NCBI GenBank assembly: GCA_964035795.1
Contig: OZ038321.1
Coordinates: forward strand, 27,877,387 to 27,941,386
Direction: 5' to 3'
Origin: Pterobdella sp. o SKG-2022
Lineage: Eukaryota > Annelida > Clitellata > Hirudinida > Piscicolidae
DNA: 64,000 nucleotides
The notes under the pieces are model-generated. The model was not told the DNA's origin. It ran no database searches and saw only the letters and a program-made list of their open reading frames with translations. The number at the start of each line of letters is the position of its first letter. Positions within the stretch are counted from its first letter, which is position 1. Positions 46,773 to 60,752 of this stretch are shown here, piece after piece. Made by a program: the position numbers and the translations under genes.

Positions 46773-47797
46773 AAAGTCAACTGGGAGAAAATCAGTGTGG
46801 TTTTAGACCAAATAGAGGCTGTTGTGATCAGGTTTTTTTCGCAAGAATTTTAATGCAAAGAGCAATTGAGTTCAATAAAGCTATTTACATCTGCTTCGTG
46901 GATTTACCAAAGGCCTATGATACTCTAAACAGAGATGCCTTGTAGGAAGTGTTAAGAAAGTCCTTCAACATTCCAGATAAAATCATCCGTATAATTAAAG
47001 CCCTTCATAGTGGTTCAGTTAGTGTAATACGTAATGAGGGAAAGTTGTCTGAGAAATTCCCAATCAACCTAGGAGTGAAACAAGGAGATAATGCTCCGCT
47101 GATGCGAGACAGTCATCATAAGCTTGAGAGATCCACAATTGTTCAAAATCTAGCTTATGCAGATGACATAATGCTTACATGCAGCAATATTGAAAGTCTT
47201 CAATGCGTCGTCAAATCCTTCAGTGATATCTTCGCAAAGTTTGGACTAAAAATAGACATAAGCAAAACCAAGTTTATGTCAATCTTACCAGAGAACTTCA
47301 GCAACAATAACAACAACTTCAGTGACAACAACATTAGCAACAACAACATCAGTGACAACATCTACGACAACAACAACATCAGTGACAACAATATTAGCAA
47401 CAACACCAGTGACAACAACAACATCTATGGCAGCAACAACATCAACGACAACAACATCAGTGACTACACGTACAGTCTATCTTCAAGTATCACCTCCACG
47501 CGGTGTCGGTCATCACGAAGATATTCTCAATTCAATGACAACAACCATGTTAGAAAAACAGGACATTTTTCGGTGCACAACAACAATATTATCGTATCAA
47601 CCACATCAGCAACAACAACCCCTACAGCAACAACACACATATTAATAATAACTACTATTTTAGTAATATCATTAACAACCACATCAGTAACAATAACTCC
47701 AATACAAACGACAACAATAGGATCGAATTCGAACAACATTACAATGCTGTCAATCGAGGATGGAAAAAACGTAGAAGAGGTTGAATTACAATTTAAG
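46773..47797 (+). pseudogene. RTE-like LINE: RT palm and start of Asn-rich insert
   Basis: This continues NQCGFRPNRGCCDQVF, then FVDLPKAYDTLNRDAL (motif A, Asp retained), LGVKQGD, and AYADDIMLTCSNIESL (motif C, both Asp retained). Between KQGD and AYADD about 50 codons normally present (VLAPTLFNIF...) are missing and replaced by unrelated residues. After DISKTKFMSILPEN the frame enters an Asn/Ser-rich stretch of CAA-type triplets. The frame is open from 46946 to 47797. Confidence 0.85.
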
Positions 47798-48396
47798 TAA
47801 AAGTCCTTCACAAAGCAACGTTAATAACAACAGAATCGACGATAACAACAAAACCAAAAAAACCTCAACAACAGCAAAACTTATAGTACTAACAACAAAA
47901 ATAGTAGCTGCAACAGCAAAGACAACAACGAAAATAGCAATAGCTAAACCGACAACAGTTTCAACAACAACAAAAATAATTGCAACAAGAACAACAACAA
48001 AAATAGGAATAACCAAAAAAGTAACAACAGCAGCAGCAACAACAACAACAATAGCAGCAACAACAATAGCAACAACAACAATAGCAGCAGCAACAACAAC
48101 AGCAACCACAACAACAATAGTAGCAACAACGACAACAGCAACCACAACAACAATATTAGCAACAACGAGAACAGCAGCAGCAAGAATAATAGCAGCAGCA
48201 GCAGCAACAACAACAAAAGCAGCAGCAGCAACAACAACAATAGCAGCAGAAACAACAAAAGCATCAAAAACAATAGCAACATCAGCAACATCAACATTAA
48301 CAATAGCAATAACAATGGAAACAAGAACAACAACAACAAAAGCAACAGCAGAAACAACAAAAAAAATACAAACAATAACAACAATACAAATGTAAA
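47296..48396 (+). repeat. CAA/AAC/AGC trinucleotide expansion inside the RT
   Basis: About 1.1 kb of imperfect AAC, CAA and AGC triplets sits between the YADD palm motif and the KYLGS motif of the RTE-like LINE. In the RT frame it codes mostly Asn and Ser. There are about five stops between 47798 and 47947, then no stop through to the thumb. A non-repetitive island lies at 47483-47580. The other frames give poly-Thr/Ala and poly-Leu/Val shadows. Confidence 0.92.
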
Positions 48397-49270
48397 TGCC
48401 ATCTCAACGCTCTCACTTGGTGAAGACAAAAATTTGGAAAAAGTGTCACAATTCAAGTACCTTGGCAGTATCCTTAGTAGTGACAACTCGGTTGATGCAG
48501 AGGTGGAATCCAGAATCAACAGAGCAGCCCAAGTTTTTCGTCCACTAAGCCGCCTCGTGTGGTACCAGTCGAAAATAAATGTCTACACCAAAGTAAAGCT
48601 GTTTAAATCAACCATCTTACCGACGTTATTATACGGCAGTGAAACATGGAACCTTCTACAACATCACATACAGAGGTTACAGGTTTTCACCAACAGATGT
48701 TTGAAAATTAGCGCCGGCACTTCACTATGGGAAAAAATGAAAAATACCCAATTTCGAGGCAAAGCAAATATAGAAAGGATCGATGTGATGATCCAAAAGA
48801 GAAGACTGCAATGGCTAGGCCACCTCGAAAGAATGCCGGCTGATCGATTGCCGAAAAAACTTCTGACAAGCAAAATAAGGGATGGAAGAAGACAGCAAGG
48901 CGGACAGAAACAGAGATGGTACGATCTAGTTCATAAAGACCTCAAAACGCTGAACTTGGTAGATGTATGGAAACAAGAAGCGCACAAAAGGAAACTATGG
49001 CGAGAAAACATCACCAAGCGTCTTCACGGTCTCAACAGAGAGAAAGAACTAGAGGATAAATCAAAAAATTCCCTAGCTTGCTCATTTGCAGAATGCACCA
49101 AAATATGTGCAAATAAAGCTGGCCTAGCAAACCATTACAGGCAGATACATCAAACACAACAAATCATAAGATGTGAATACTGTGGCCTGAGCTTTAAACA
49201 CCAAGGCATCCATAACCATCGCAAAAAATTCTCAACTTCCAATCTATTGCACCTGCCACATGGTGGATAA
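47948..49270 (+). pseudogene. RTE-like LINE: Asn/Ser-rich linker, RT thumb and C2H2 tail
   Basis: One uninterrupted frame of about 440 codons. The first 147 are Asn/Ser-rich. Then VSQFKYLGSILSSDNSVDAE (motif E), LPTLLYGSETWNLL, RRLQWLGHLERMPADRLPKK and GGQKQRWYDLVHKDL. The end holds a C2H2-like zinc knuckle pair: C-x4-C...H-x4-H at about 49078-49150, and C-x2-C...H-x3-H at 49171-49220. The C-terminal finger probably binds nucleic acid (inference). The frame is open here, but the element as a whole is broken upstream. Confidence 0.85.
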
Positions 49271-49278
49271 AAGCGGAC

Positions 49279-49290
49279 TGTGTGTGTGTG

Positions 49291-49322
<32 letters not shown>

Positions 49323-49351
49323 AGTGTGTGTGTTTGTGTGTGTGTGTGTGC
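49279..49351. repeat. (GT)n microsatellite at the LINE 3' end
   Basis: A GT run with two TTTG/GAG interruptions begins 9 bases after the LINE stop codon. A shorter GT run also lies just before the deleted copy (43519-43540). Confidence 0.95.
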
Positions 49352-52300
49352 GAGAAAATATTATACTTGTATTTATTTTTCAATTCCATTGCAGTTTGAA
49401 CACACTCTTTAATTTATATAGGTTATATATAACTCTATATATTATCCATGTATTGGAATTATATTATTATAAAAATTTCTATCTCTTTATATGTTAAGTT
49501 CAACTTTAAATAAACATTTATTTATTCACATCATATTCTCAAATAAATGCTCAACAAATTATTCTGATGTCACTCAAGATGTTCTCCTCTGATACAAACC
49601 GATGCACCAGGCATCAGCTCTTGTCTTTGTTCAAGTTGTTCATCCTATTTAATATTATTCCACCTCTGTTCTTTATTGTGATTTTCACTGTTTCTATTTT
49701 AACTAAGTATATAAGTGAGTCGACCAATTGATAGTCTTTAACTGGGATTTTGAAGAGGACTCTAATACAAGATTATATTTATTTTTTTTCAACGTAATAT
49801 AATTGAAATTGGATTGGTGAAGACTGATAGAATAGGAAGAAAGTAGGTCACCAACCTAATCTTGGTGGCTCATCTTCAATGTAGTTGGTCAAAAGCTGGT
49901 TGAGTATAGCCACTGACCTGATTTGTGTTTGTGCGTGATTTAACCACGAATTAATTTTTTTATTTAAAAAAAAATATAATTTCATAATTTTTAAAGAAAA
50001 CAAATAATAATTTTTCAATCATGAATGTAATTAATTAGAATTGATAATTTTCAAATATTATGGCTTTAATGAAATAATTTATTTACAGAATTATGAATTT
50101 TTGCCCTGTTGAGTCTCATCATAAAAGTCATTATTTCTCAAAAACCTCGTTTTCTACGGTTAAAACGAAAGTTATTGGGAAAAAATGCCGCTAAAAGCTT
50201 ATTATTATATACCCTTTATAATACAATCCACATCTTGAAACATAAAAACAGGTAAAAATATTATCGGTTCTAGCTTAAAATTTTTATGAATTTTTTACAC
50301 GTATGTGAGTCATATAATATAGCATGTTAAAGGAGACTAGGGCATTGATCCTGCACTGAAAACTATGCTAAAAGCGTTCCTTTGACATTTATGATGAATC
50401 ATTTTTCAAAAGTTTTTCAAAAATTTGAAAAATTTATTTAAATTTATTCATTCCCAAGTGTTTTTTGGCACAATTTTTGGCACGCGTTTCATGCATCATT
50501 CTTTTTTTTTTCATTTTACTACATTCATTACGCTTCGAAAGAATAACTTTCAAACATTGAAACCTAATAAAAATAATAAAAACAACAATAATAAAAAAAC
50601 GAATATCAATCATAATAGTAATTCTGATTATTTAAAAAAAACTAATTTTAAAAAATGAAATGAGCGCTATAAAATGGCAAAAAATTCTCACGATTTTGGT
50701 GGTTCTGTGGTGTGGTGATGTTGACTGTGAGATCTGCAAAAAAAATTTGTTATTTCAATAATACAACATTTATTCTTAAACTTGTTGATTAATTTAAAAA
50801 AGATTCCAAAATGCTAGATACGGGTCTTTGAAGTTTAACATTTTTTATCATAGATAACATTTTCTCAAGAACCGTAAATTTTCGAACACCTCAAACATAA
50901 TAGAAGCAATTTAGAATTCCAAATAAATTTAAATTAAAATTATAAAAACAAAGAGTACATTAGAACCATTCAAAACCTATTCTACAAATTTGCTTGACGA
51001 TTTTAAATGTAAAAGCATTAGGAAAACAGTTGTAACTAAAAACCCCTATGTAGCAATAAAATTAAAAAAACGAGCTTAAACACAATCGATTCTTGGTACT
51101 ATGGAGTAAACAATAAATATATTATTGTCCCAATTTCTTCGAAATAACTTCAATATTTATCAAAGACATCGTATGTATTTTTCTTTAATATTTTGTAACG
51201 AAAAACATCAGTTAAAAGGAATTTCTAATACATTCTTATAATTGGGAATCAAAAGCTATAACAAAACTTTTTCTTTAACGTTTTATGATAAAATTATAGC
51301 TTTTGATTCTCAATAAATGTATCAAAAAATTTCAATAATTGTCGTTTTCTGAAAATTTTTAAACATTAAAAAAAGTTTTCACAATTAAATTTGTAGGTTA
51401 TTTTTAGTATTTTTTTGATTTTGTAGACCAACTTGGCATTTCGTACGCGCAAAAAGATTCAAACTCTATCTTTTCAATGGTACCACCAAGATGGACAGTG
51501 TCTCCATTTGATGGTTGGTTTCCATTATAAGGTCTACATTTTGAAACTATCCAAAAAATCTTTTAATTTGATGAAACTTTTCAATGAAAATTTTTTATAT
51601 TTTCAAATATTCTAGCCTCAAGATTCAAGTGAGAAATATGAAACTGAGTCATGTTGAAATGCCCCTTCAAATGCTTTCCAATATTTTAGTCATTATTTTG
51701 AAATTTTCAAAATGTGAGGTTGTTGCTTTCATAACGTCAAAAATGCCTGATGAAATATTTTGAAACATGATTTTTTTTTTGAAATTTCATTAAAATATAC
51801 TTTGTTTTAATTTTTTTAAATATTACTAGCTTCATCTAAATGAACGCTCACCACCCATGAAACAGAATAAAAAACCTCACAAACATGACTAAAAAAAAAT
51901 AAAAACTGTGAAAATCTCAGACCATCAGACATTTTTGATAAATTTGGGGGGACATTCGGTAGCATGCAAAGACTGATCCCTGATGGGTTGTGAGTCAACG
52001 TTGGAACTGTGCGGCTATGTTTCATATTCGCTTTAGCTGTTAGTGCTATTCAAAAATATTTCTTTATTTTTGATATTTTTTCATGTTTTGCTCAGTTCTC
52101 CTATATTTTGTTTTGTTTCTCTTTGAATTTTCTATGTATAATTATTTACTTTTAGTTTTTAGTATATTGGGATTTAGGAATTAGTGTTCTCAGTTTCAAT
52201 AAAAAATGTATCCGTTTGTAATATATGAAGAATTTTGGTTGAATGAGTTTTTCTGAATTCTAAAATAAATTTTAACATTTCATTTATATATGTTAATATT

Positions 52301-54253
52301 TTCATAAAAAAAACCAAAAACAACACTTTCTCAAAGCTACTCAACGTGAAGCTGCTCCACAAGTAATATTAGCATCGATCCAAAATAACCAAGAGAAATA
52401 ACAGAGATCATTTCATCGTCTTTTTGAAATATTTTTCCAAAATACCCAAAACTTCAATGGTTTGTTACTCATACAAACTTGAGATCTTTAATTCAATTTA
52501 TGGATTAGTTTAAACATTATTGCTTTGTGGGTTTTTAAATGCAAGAAGCTTTTCTATTTGCTAAGAAGCCATAATAAGCTTGATGATATTTTCATTAAAT
52601 CGGAAAGCTTTGTGTATAAACCATTGTTTTCAGTTAAACCATTGTGGTAAGCTATATCATTCTTAAACTCATATTTAACCATTATTATCTGTATTAAGGT
52701 ATCTGGTTCAAAATCCAGATATGTAGTGGCAATTAATATTCACACTTTTTAGCAAATATCGTATGTCTTTGTTAACACTATAAAAAAGTTTGTTCACAAA
52801 ATTTCACGAAGTGTCAACTCATGAAAACATATGGCTTTTAAAACAAAGTTGTTCCTTATTTGAATTATAAAACTGAAGTTGTCGAGTTTTGTTTATTGTT
52901 TTTTTCAGAATTTTTCTTCAACATTAAATGCCTTGGTATTAATATTATTTAAGCTACAAATTCGAAGTGAAAGAGAGAATGACGATATCATTAAAATTGA
53001 CAATATTGCTGGAAGTGTTTTAAGTAGAGTCTTTTTGTTTTTAACCATGGTTGTTTTTAAAAATGTTCTTTGCAATAAAATATCAACTGTGCAGGCTGAA
53101 AGTTTAAACTTCCAAATATCACGTGTTTATCAACTAATGACTCGAAATCTCCATTATCAACCAAGAAACATAGTCTAATTTTTGATCGGAGCATGAATTG
53201 CATGGTGGTGGTACGATTAACACGGCAACTCCTATCAATTTGTGTAATGACGTCATCGCTGATGGAGAGTCAACACAAAACCTTTCAGAGATGTGGAAAT
53301 TCAATAAAGTAAATATAGAAAAGTTTTAATAATAGTAACAGTCATTATAGGCTCATAGAGTGAATAAAAAAAAAATTTATCTCAAAAAATAAAATTATTC
53401 AAATGAAGGCTTTTCTTCAAACATGATGAAACCCCTTGAAAACAGAGAAATAATGAAAAAAAATTCAATACCCAAATTTTTTCTTTTCTTTGGCATGGTT
53501 TGAAACGAGAAGGAAGACAAAGATGATGAAGGAATAGTACCCGTACATACTGGATCTGTTGAGTTAGTGTTCACTCTGTACTTTTTCATATCATTTATAA
53601 ACACATTTATATTAATAATGACTCTATAATGTGAATTCGAATAAAGAAAAGCTTTTTGTTGCACAGTTAATGAATGCTTTTGGACTGAATAACAGACTTT
53701 AATTGCTGAATTTTTTAAGATTTAACCCTCACGTCATCATGGTCATATAATATGCCCTCATCATCTTTTGATTATCTCCATCAATGTTATCTATGCATTA
53801 TCACGCCAGTGTTTCTGCTACTGCTCAGAAATAATTTTTAAATTCAATTAATTATTCAAATCACCTTAACTAAGCACTAATGGGTGTTGGAACACATCAA
53901 AATGCTATTTCAACATTATGAATGATTGTTTCACATATCAAAACATGTTGCACTTTTTTTTCTGTTTAAAAGTGTATTGCGACTCAAAGTTACAGAAACT
54001 TGGTTGTGTGAGAAAAAGCTACCGTTAAAACATGGCCCGGTACGCATGTCTCTGGCACATGGCCTTCAGAAATTACATTTAAGGCCTTTGTCATATTTTT
54101 TAATTTTTTCATATCTATGATCTTTGATCCAACTCACAGTTTTCAAATTTTTACTGCATTGCTATATTAGTGTATCCTATTATGGCTTCAACTTATGCCA
54201 TTAATTATGTGTTATTAAATAACCAAGAATATTTGTCGGTATCATTTTCATGA
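49352..54253. other. Non-coding stretch, no gene assigned
   Basis: A/T-rich DNA. A + frame after a good acceptor at 51426 (PTWHFVRAKRFKLYLFNG) and a - strand 42-base acceptor/donor pair at 50695-50736 were examined and not accepted. A coding-like scrap GGGTINTATPINLCND is at 53200-53260. A perfect 7-bp hairpin with a B-box-like loop (CTGGTTCAAAATCCAG) is at 52706-52727. The frame at 52879-53178 is unassigned. Confidence 0.35.
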
Positions 54254-55067
<814 letters not shown>

Positions 55068-57578
55068 CTCTTTTTGTTTTAATTGTTTTTCAATATCTTT
55101 ATTCCATGAACAAACAATTAAAAATTATATATATTCATAAATGAATATCAAAATTAAACAGTCAATCCATTGAAAATTAGGGTAAATAAGAAAGCTATCT
55201 GAGTATAACAAACAATATTTATGGGAATATATTTTAAAAATATAATAATAATTCAAAATTGCATTGCTTCTGTCAAAAATTCGAGAAGAGTGAAATTTTG
55301 TTATATGAAATTTTACAAAAACGCAAAGAATTTTGATATTAAAGATTTCAAAAACTGTGTTGTTTTTCAAAAAATTTTAAATCACTTCAAGTATGCTCTC
55401 ACTAAAACATTCAAGTTCACACTATAATGACGGCTTCATCAGATTTTGTATTTAATTTCTTCAAGGAATCAATTCCTCGTTAGTCTGCACCAATGGTATA
55501 TTTTAATTGAAACTCTGCAGTTCAGCGTTTTGAGAGTATTAATGCTTCAAGATGTGGTTTAAAACTTAAATTTTTCAACTTTTATATTTGGTATATGTAT
55601 TTCAACACATCAAAATTCAAGCTAAGCTAATAATAGTTAACTTAATGGTTTTAACCATGAATTTAAATAACTTTTTCCGGGTGTGAAATCAATATTAACA
55701 TTTATATTTTGATATCGTTATGAATATATACAGAGGATACAAAAAAGTAGGCATGAAAACAATTAAATATGAAAACAATTACGCATACAAACTAAAGCCT
55801 ACAACGTTAAACACCGACAGAGATGGAACTTGTTTAGAATTGCTAAGACACAAAAACCACCAAAAATCCATTCTTTCCAAAAGCAACTCCCAGTCACCCT
55901 ACATATATATTTATTGTTTCTCAGACATTGTGGTCCAGTTTTGGGTTTATATGCTTGTATTGATTGCTTTTAGTTGTTTGAAGGAAATTTTTGTTACCAG
56001 GGTTCAAATATCAAATGCATTAGCAACAACTGCACAAACCAATACTGCACTATCTTCAACATTTTAATCCAACTTTTCTTTTTTTATTCATATACGATCC
56101 ATATACTTATGAGGGTGAAGTATCAGTACTTTATAAAACTGAGAGTTTATGTGAGTCAGTATTAAATATTAAGAGATATACACAAATTCAGAGCTTAGTT
56201 TAAAGCTTTCACCAATATTATAAAACTTCAAAATATATCAATCTGGCTTAATTTTCATAAGTTTCATTTTGCTTTTATATATTTATACTGATGCTTTAAA
56301 AAAAATTATTTACGTTTGGACTTTTCAATAAATGACGGAAATAAAAGTTGATAAGACACCAAAGACTATGAAGAAGAGATTTTTATAAGTGTGGGGCTCC
56401 GTATATGCAGACGTTTAAATATCTTCCTGTTATAGACTAAAAGGATGGTTTCAAAAAGGTGTTTTAGTTATGAGATTTGATGATTCAAGTTTGAGTTATG
56501 ATACTTAAAGAAAGTTGGTTTAGAAGCTTTTTGATAGAGACTATATATATGTATATTTATACATGAACTTCAAAAGACTTTGATAGAGATATTAAAAGAA
56601 ACTTCCATGGTTTTTTCAGATAAATAGAAAAATTTGTACTGTAGCTTTAGTCATTGTTGGTCTGAAACACTTATAAATATGCACGCAAATCTTCATAGTT
56701 GTGAGCATTGCTTGAATAACAGTACGAGTTACAATGGGCTTTTGTGTTTATGGCAGTTCAGGGAGACTTTCTTGTTTTTTATGACTATTTCTAGCGTTTT
56801 CATGGGAGGCGATGTAAATATTAGATTTTATGAATGAGCATCGGGAATAAAACTAAAAAATATTTTTAAATAGTGTTTTTTGAAATATTTCTTGCATTTT
56901 CCACTTTATTTATAAACCATTGTGAGCTTTCAAGTTGTACATTCAAAAATAGCTCAACAGTTGAACAGTTATGTTCATGGAAAAGCTTTTTTTCTGACAT
57001 TTCATGTTTAGTTATAAACTCGATTTTGATAACTGCAGCTTGAAAAGAATGTGAAAAAACAGATTTATTCAAAAATTGAGTCAAAATTTCTATAAGTAAA
57101 ACTAAATGATAACACGTTTTCTTTCCGTTTTTTTTATTTATTAGTTTCAATTGTATTCATTAGTTCGTGGAGATGGCATCTTTAAATTGTTGAACGACCA
57201 ATTGAAACGTCACTCAGTAGAGACTGGTTCTTTATAACTAAAACACTTTCCTTCTTACGTTATTTTTGAAATGAGGTCAGTAAATTTTATTTTCTCAACT
57301 GAATCTTTTTTTGTATTTTTGAAACTGCTTTGGTACCATTCAAGCTGAAACTAAAGGTATTAGGAGCACAAAGTTTCATAGCTTGGGAATGCATTACAAG
57401 AAAAAGTATCTTAAAGTCAACACTTCACAATTACTTGAGTGTTCCTTTTTAAAAAATCACAAATTCCGGAAATAAATTATACTAAAAGCTTCTTAATATT
57501 CAAAACAGCAAACATTAGCAATGTCAAAGTTAATCCAAAGATTTGAAATAAACACTTAAAAGTGAAACTAACTGTGAC
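55068..57578. other. Non-coding stretch, no gene assigned
   Basis: A/T-rich. A + strand Cys-containing scrap (KCISNNCTNQYCTIFN) follows an AG at about 55998 but has no good donor. The frames at 55720-56067 and 56634-56837 are not recognised. Confidence 0.35.
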
Positions 57579-57703
57579 CTCAGACAAGAGAAACTCTTGA
57601 TATGCTTGGCTGATAGGCCAGTATCAGAATGTATGACCACTTGTGATTGGTCCCTAGAGAGGTCACGTGAATCATAACGCGCAGACGATTTCACTGGGGA
57701 TGC
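57579..57703 (-). CDS. Candidate exon of unknown gene (possibly 5' of the channel gene)
   Basis: Acceptor AAATAAACACCCAG preceded by a C/A-rich tract (57704-57770), donor GAG|GTCACA, 125 nt. Only one frame is open (phase 0 in, phase 2 out). It encodes ASPVKSSARYDSRDLSRDQS, then VVIHSDTGLSAKHIKSF. The base composition is clearly more G+C-rich than the surroundings, as for the accepted exons. No family is recognised. If it belongs to the channel, a further exon must lie between it and 42361, because the phases do not join directly. Confidence 0.4.
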
Positions 57704-59860
57704 CTGGGTGTTTATTTGATGGAGTTGTGATGTGTGTGTGAAGTCTTTGAGTGTAATAAAGAAGGAAGCAACTTTAAATATGACTAAATAAGTTTGGAAC
57801 GTGAATGTGAATAATTTTTTGAGATTGAAGTAAATTGGTCTAAATCCTGGACAGTGCCATAAGTGTTCAATTGAACTAATTGAAACGCTGAATATGAAGC
57901 AAGGATTTTTGATCTGTCAAACTGAATATTTTCATTTTTCTCAATTTTTATTGATAGAAAAGTAAAAAGTGTGCTATTAGGAATTATAAGTGTGGAAACT
58001 TGGATGACCACTTTGGAAATGATTTGCAGCCATGTTAAGTTCAAATAGCATTATAGATTCTCTCTTGATGAAATATTACAAAATCTTTCTTGGTTTGAAG
58101 TCAAATTTTTCAAATATAAAAAGAAACGTGCATGTTTTAAAATTATTCTCAATAAATTCTTTCGAATGAATGCATCAAAACAAATATTAAATGATATTTT
58201 AAACTCAATTGACAAAAGGTTTAGTGAAATACAGGTAATCTTTTTTTGAATATACTAGAATTATAATATTTTAATTACGCGGGAGACACGTATTTGTAAG
58301 AAGCTGAAGGGATTGGAAGCAAAAAAGAAGGCATTGAATGCATAAATTCACCGTGTTAAACTTGTTACCAAAAATGTTAATCAATTTATTCTAGAAAGTT
58401 CTTTTTGAGTTTATTATGATTTCATGAAGTTATCCATAGACTCCATTATTAAGTAAACAGCATATTGAATAACTAAATCAGTCGTATAAACGAAACAACT
58501 TACATTAAACATTTTTAACTTTTAAACGTGTATTTTTCAATTAATAATTGTTTGATTTAAAATTATATACAAGATATACTTATCGTCGGTGTAGAGGCTT
58601 ATATATTTGTCGATGTTGAAATTGGAAAAAATTTGGATTCGTTGGCATCATCCCCAACAAATGAAGCGGTATTTATTTTATTTCGAGAGAAGCTTTGAAG
58701 TTTTTAAATTTAATATGTGCAATTTTTTGTTTCTTTGTAGTTATTTTTTTTTAATTCGTTTAGAAATTTGTTTTTAAAACTTGTGTCTGCGACGAAACGA
58801 CTAGGAGAAGACTTCTAGTGCACTTGACATAGCAGAATTTACTTTGAAAAACTTCTCATTCTAATTTTTGCTATATAAATTTCAATAAATTTTACATGAG
58901 ATGAAAATTCATTATAGAAAGATCTTGAATATTGTATCGTGATTATTTGAGCCAAAACTGAAAAATCTTCAAGAAACACGTTAGAATTCAACAATAACAC
59001 AAGCCACTCATGGTTTGGCAAATGGGTACTTGGGAGGTTCATAATGATTAAAAATTCAGAGGTAATCACATTTGAACTTAAATGATGAATATTTCAGTTA
59101 AATTTAAAAATTTTAATTTTTTTTAAGAAATAATTTAAACAAATTTTATTTAAATTTTTTAAAAAAGGTTAAAAACTTAATTAAAAGGTTATTTGAATTT
59201 TTAATGGATATTCTAAAATATTTATAAAATAATGGGTGATTATGGAGTTTCTGCAGTTTGTTAATAAAGCCTAGCTAACGATCTTATACTCCTCGACTGT
59301 CCACGCTTGCATGTCAAGAGGGTTTATCCTTTTTTTTAAATCTTATTGAAATATCTCAAATCAATGATTTCAGAAGATATTATTATTTTTTATTGTCATT
59401 TTTTTATGTTATTCAGGGAAAACACAAAACAAATGAATGAAACTGCAATAAAAAATAAATGAGGATATTAAGAGTTGTTTTTTCAATAGATAGATACTTT
59501 TAAGACAGATCTTATTGAGTAAAAACAATGATAGTGGCCATAAAAAGAAAAACACTTATGGATAGCAATAATAAAATTAAATTAAAGAAAATGCTGGTAA
59601 AAACTGTGTGGAAATAAAATCGATAAAAAATATTACTCAAATATTTTGAGATATTGGGAATGATAAAAAAGACAAAAAGACAGTTTTCTGAATATAAAAA
59701 AATACACTAAAGCACTGACAAAAAATAATTATTGAAAAATCAGCACTAAAAATAACAATAATCAAACTGGATTTTTGAATTTACAAACTTATTTATTGAC
59801 ATAACCTCAAACAACAGTCTGTATTCCCACTGAAAAATTTTTCTCTATAATAATCATTAT
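57704..59860. other. Non-coding stretch
   Basis: A/T-rich, no gene recognised. The first 70 bases are G/T-rich on +, that is C/A-rich ahead of the candidate acceptor at 57704. A short - strand frame at 58610-58680 (SFVGDDANESKFF) is coding-like but unassigned. Confidence 0.4.
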
Positions 59861-59861
59861 T

Positions 59862-59863
59862 TA

Positions 59864-59912
<49 letters not shown>

Positions 59913-60060
59913 ATTATTTATAATATTATTTATATTATTATTATTATTAATATTATTTATAATATTATTTATATTATTATTATTACTATTATTATTATTA
60001 TTTATATTATTTATATTATTATTATTATTATTATTGTTATTATTTTTTATTCATTATTAC
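59862..60060. repeat. (ATT)n microsatellite
   Basis: About 200 bases of ATT triplets with ATTTAT interruptions. Confidence 0.95.
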
Positions 60061-60417
60061 TATTTATATTTTTCTGCCCATTGATCCGATCGTGCAGTGT
60101 TGTGGTAACTTCCTATTAATTGTACAGCTTGCAAATGTCCTCAAGTTGATGATGTTTCTTAAAAACGCCATTTTTTTAGGTTTGATTATTTATGCTTGTT
60201 TGTTTGCAAATTTCATTTAGTATTGTAAGAGAAAAAAAAAACGATTGAAAACCAATGAATATAAGTATTCAAAAGTTTGACCTAGAAGTCTTGCAAACCG
60301 GCTTTTTTATTAGCTTATTATTTACTGGAAAACTATCAACCTTCAATGAAGAGATGCCTCTCTAAGATGGTGAACTTAGTCGACGTTGTCATTGTGGTAT
60401 GAAGATTGTGAAACAAT

Positions 60418-60752
60418 CAAAATAAAAAATAATAACAATAAGTAGAACAATGAACTCAGTAATGAAAAGTAAAAATAATAATGTAAAAGAAAATTTTATT
60501 ATCAATAATATTTGAAGAAGTATTAATATTGATAATAAATAAAAATTAATAGTAATAACAATAATATTTAAGAAAGCTCTAGTGATAATAGGAAAATAAT
60601 GGAAAAGTTATTAAGGAAAAAATAATAATAATATATACATTAATATTGATAACATAGAAACAACAACAATAATAATAATAATGATAATAACAAAAATAAT
60701 AAAAAAAAATGATAATAACAAGAATAATAATGATAATAAAAATAATGATAAA
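60418..60752. repeat. Degenerate (AAT)n tract
   Basis: About 330 bases of AAT/AAC-rich triplets, imperfect. It is in the opposite orientation to the ATT array 360 bases upstream and therefore potentially able to pair with it. Confidence 0.85.

Noticed and set aside
47781..48519. Open frames of poly-Thr/Ala and poly-Leu/Val over the CAA expansion
   Set aside because: They are shadows in other frames and strands of the Asn/Ser-coding repeat in the LINE.
50695..50736. 42-base - strand segment between a good acceptor and GTGAGA
   Set aside because: It is too short to judge. It gives no family match and is not followed by the usual flanking tract.
53180..53300. GGGTINTATPINLCND frame as an exon
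   Set aside because: It has no start, splice sites or family match. It resembles LINE linker sequence at most.
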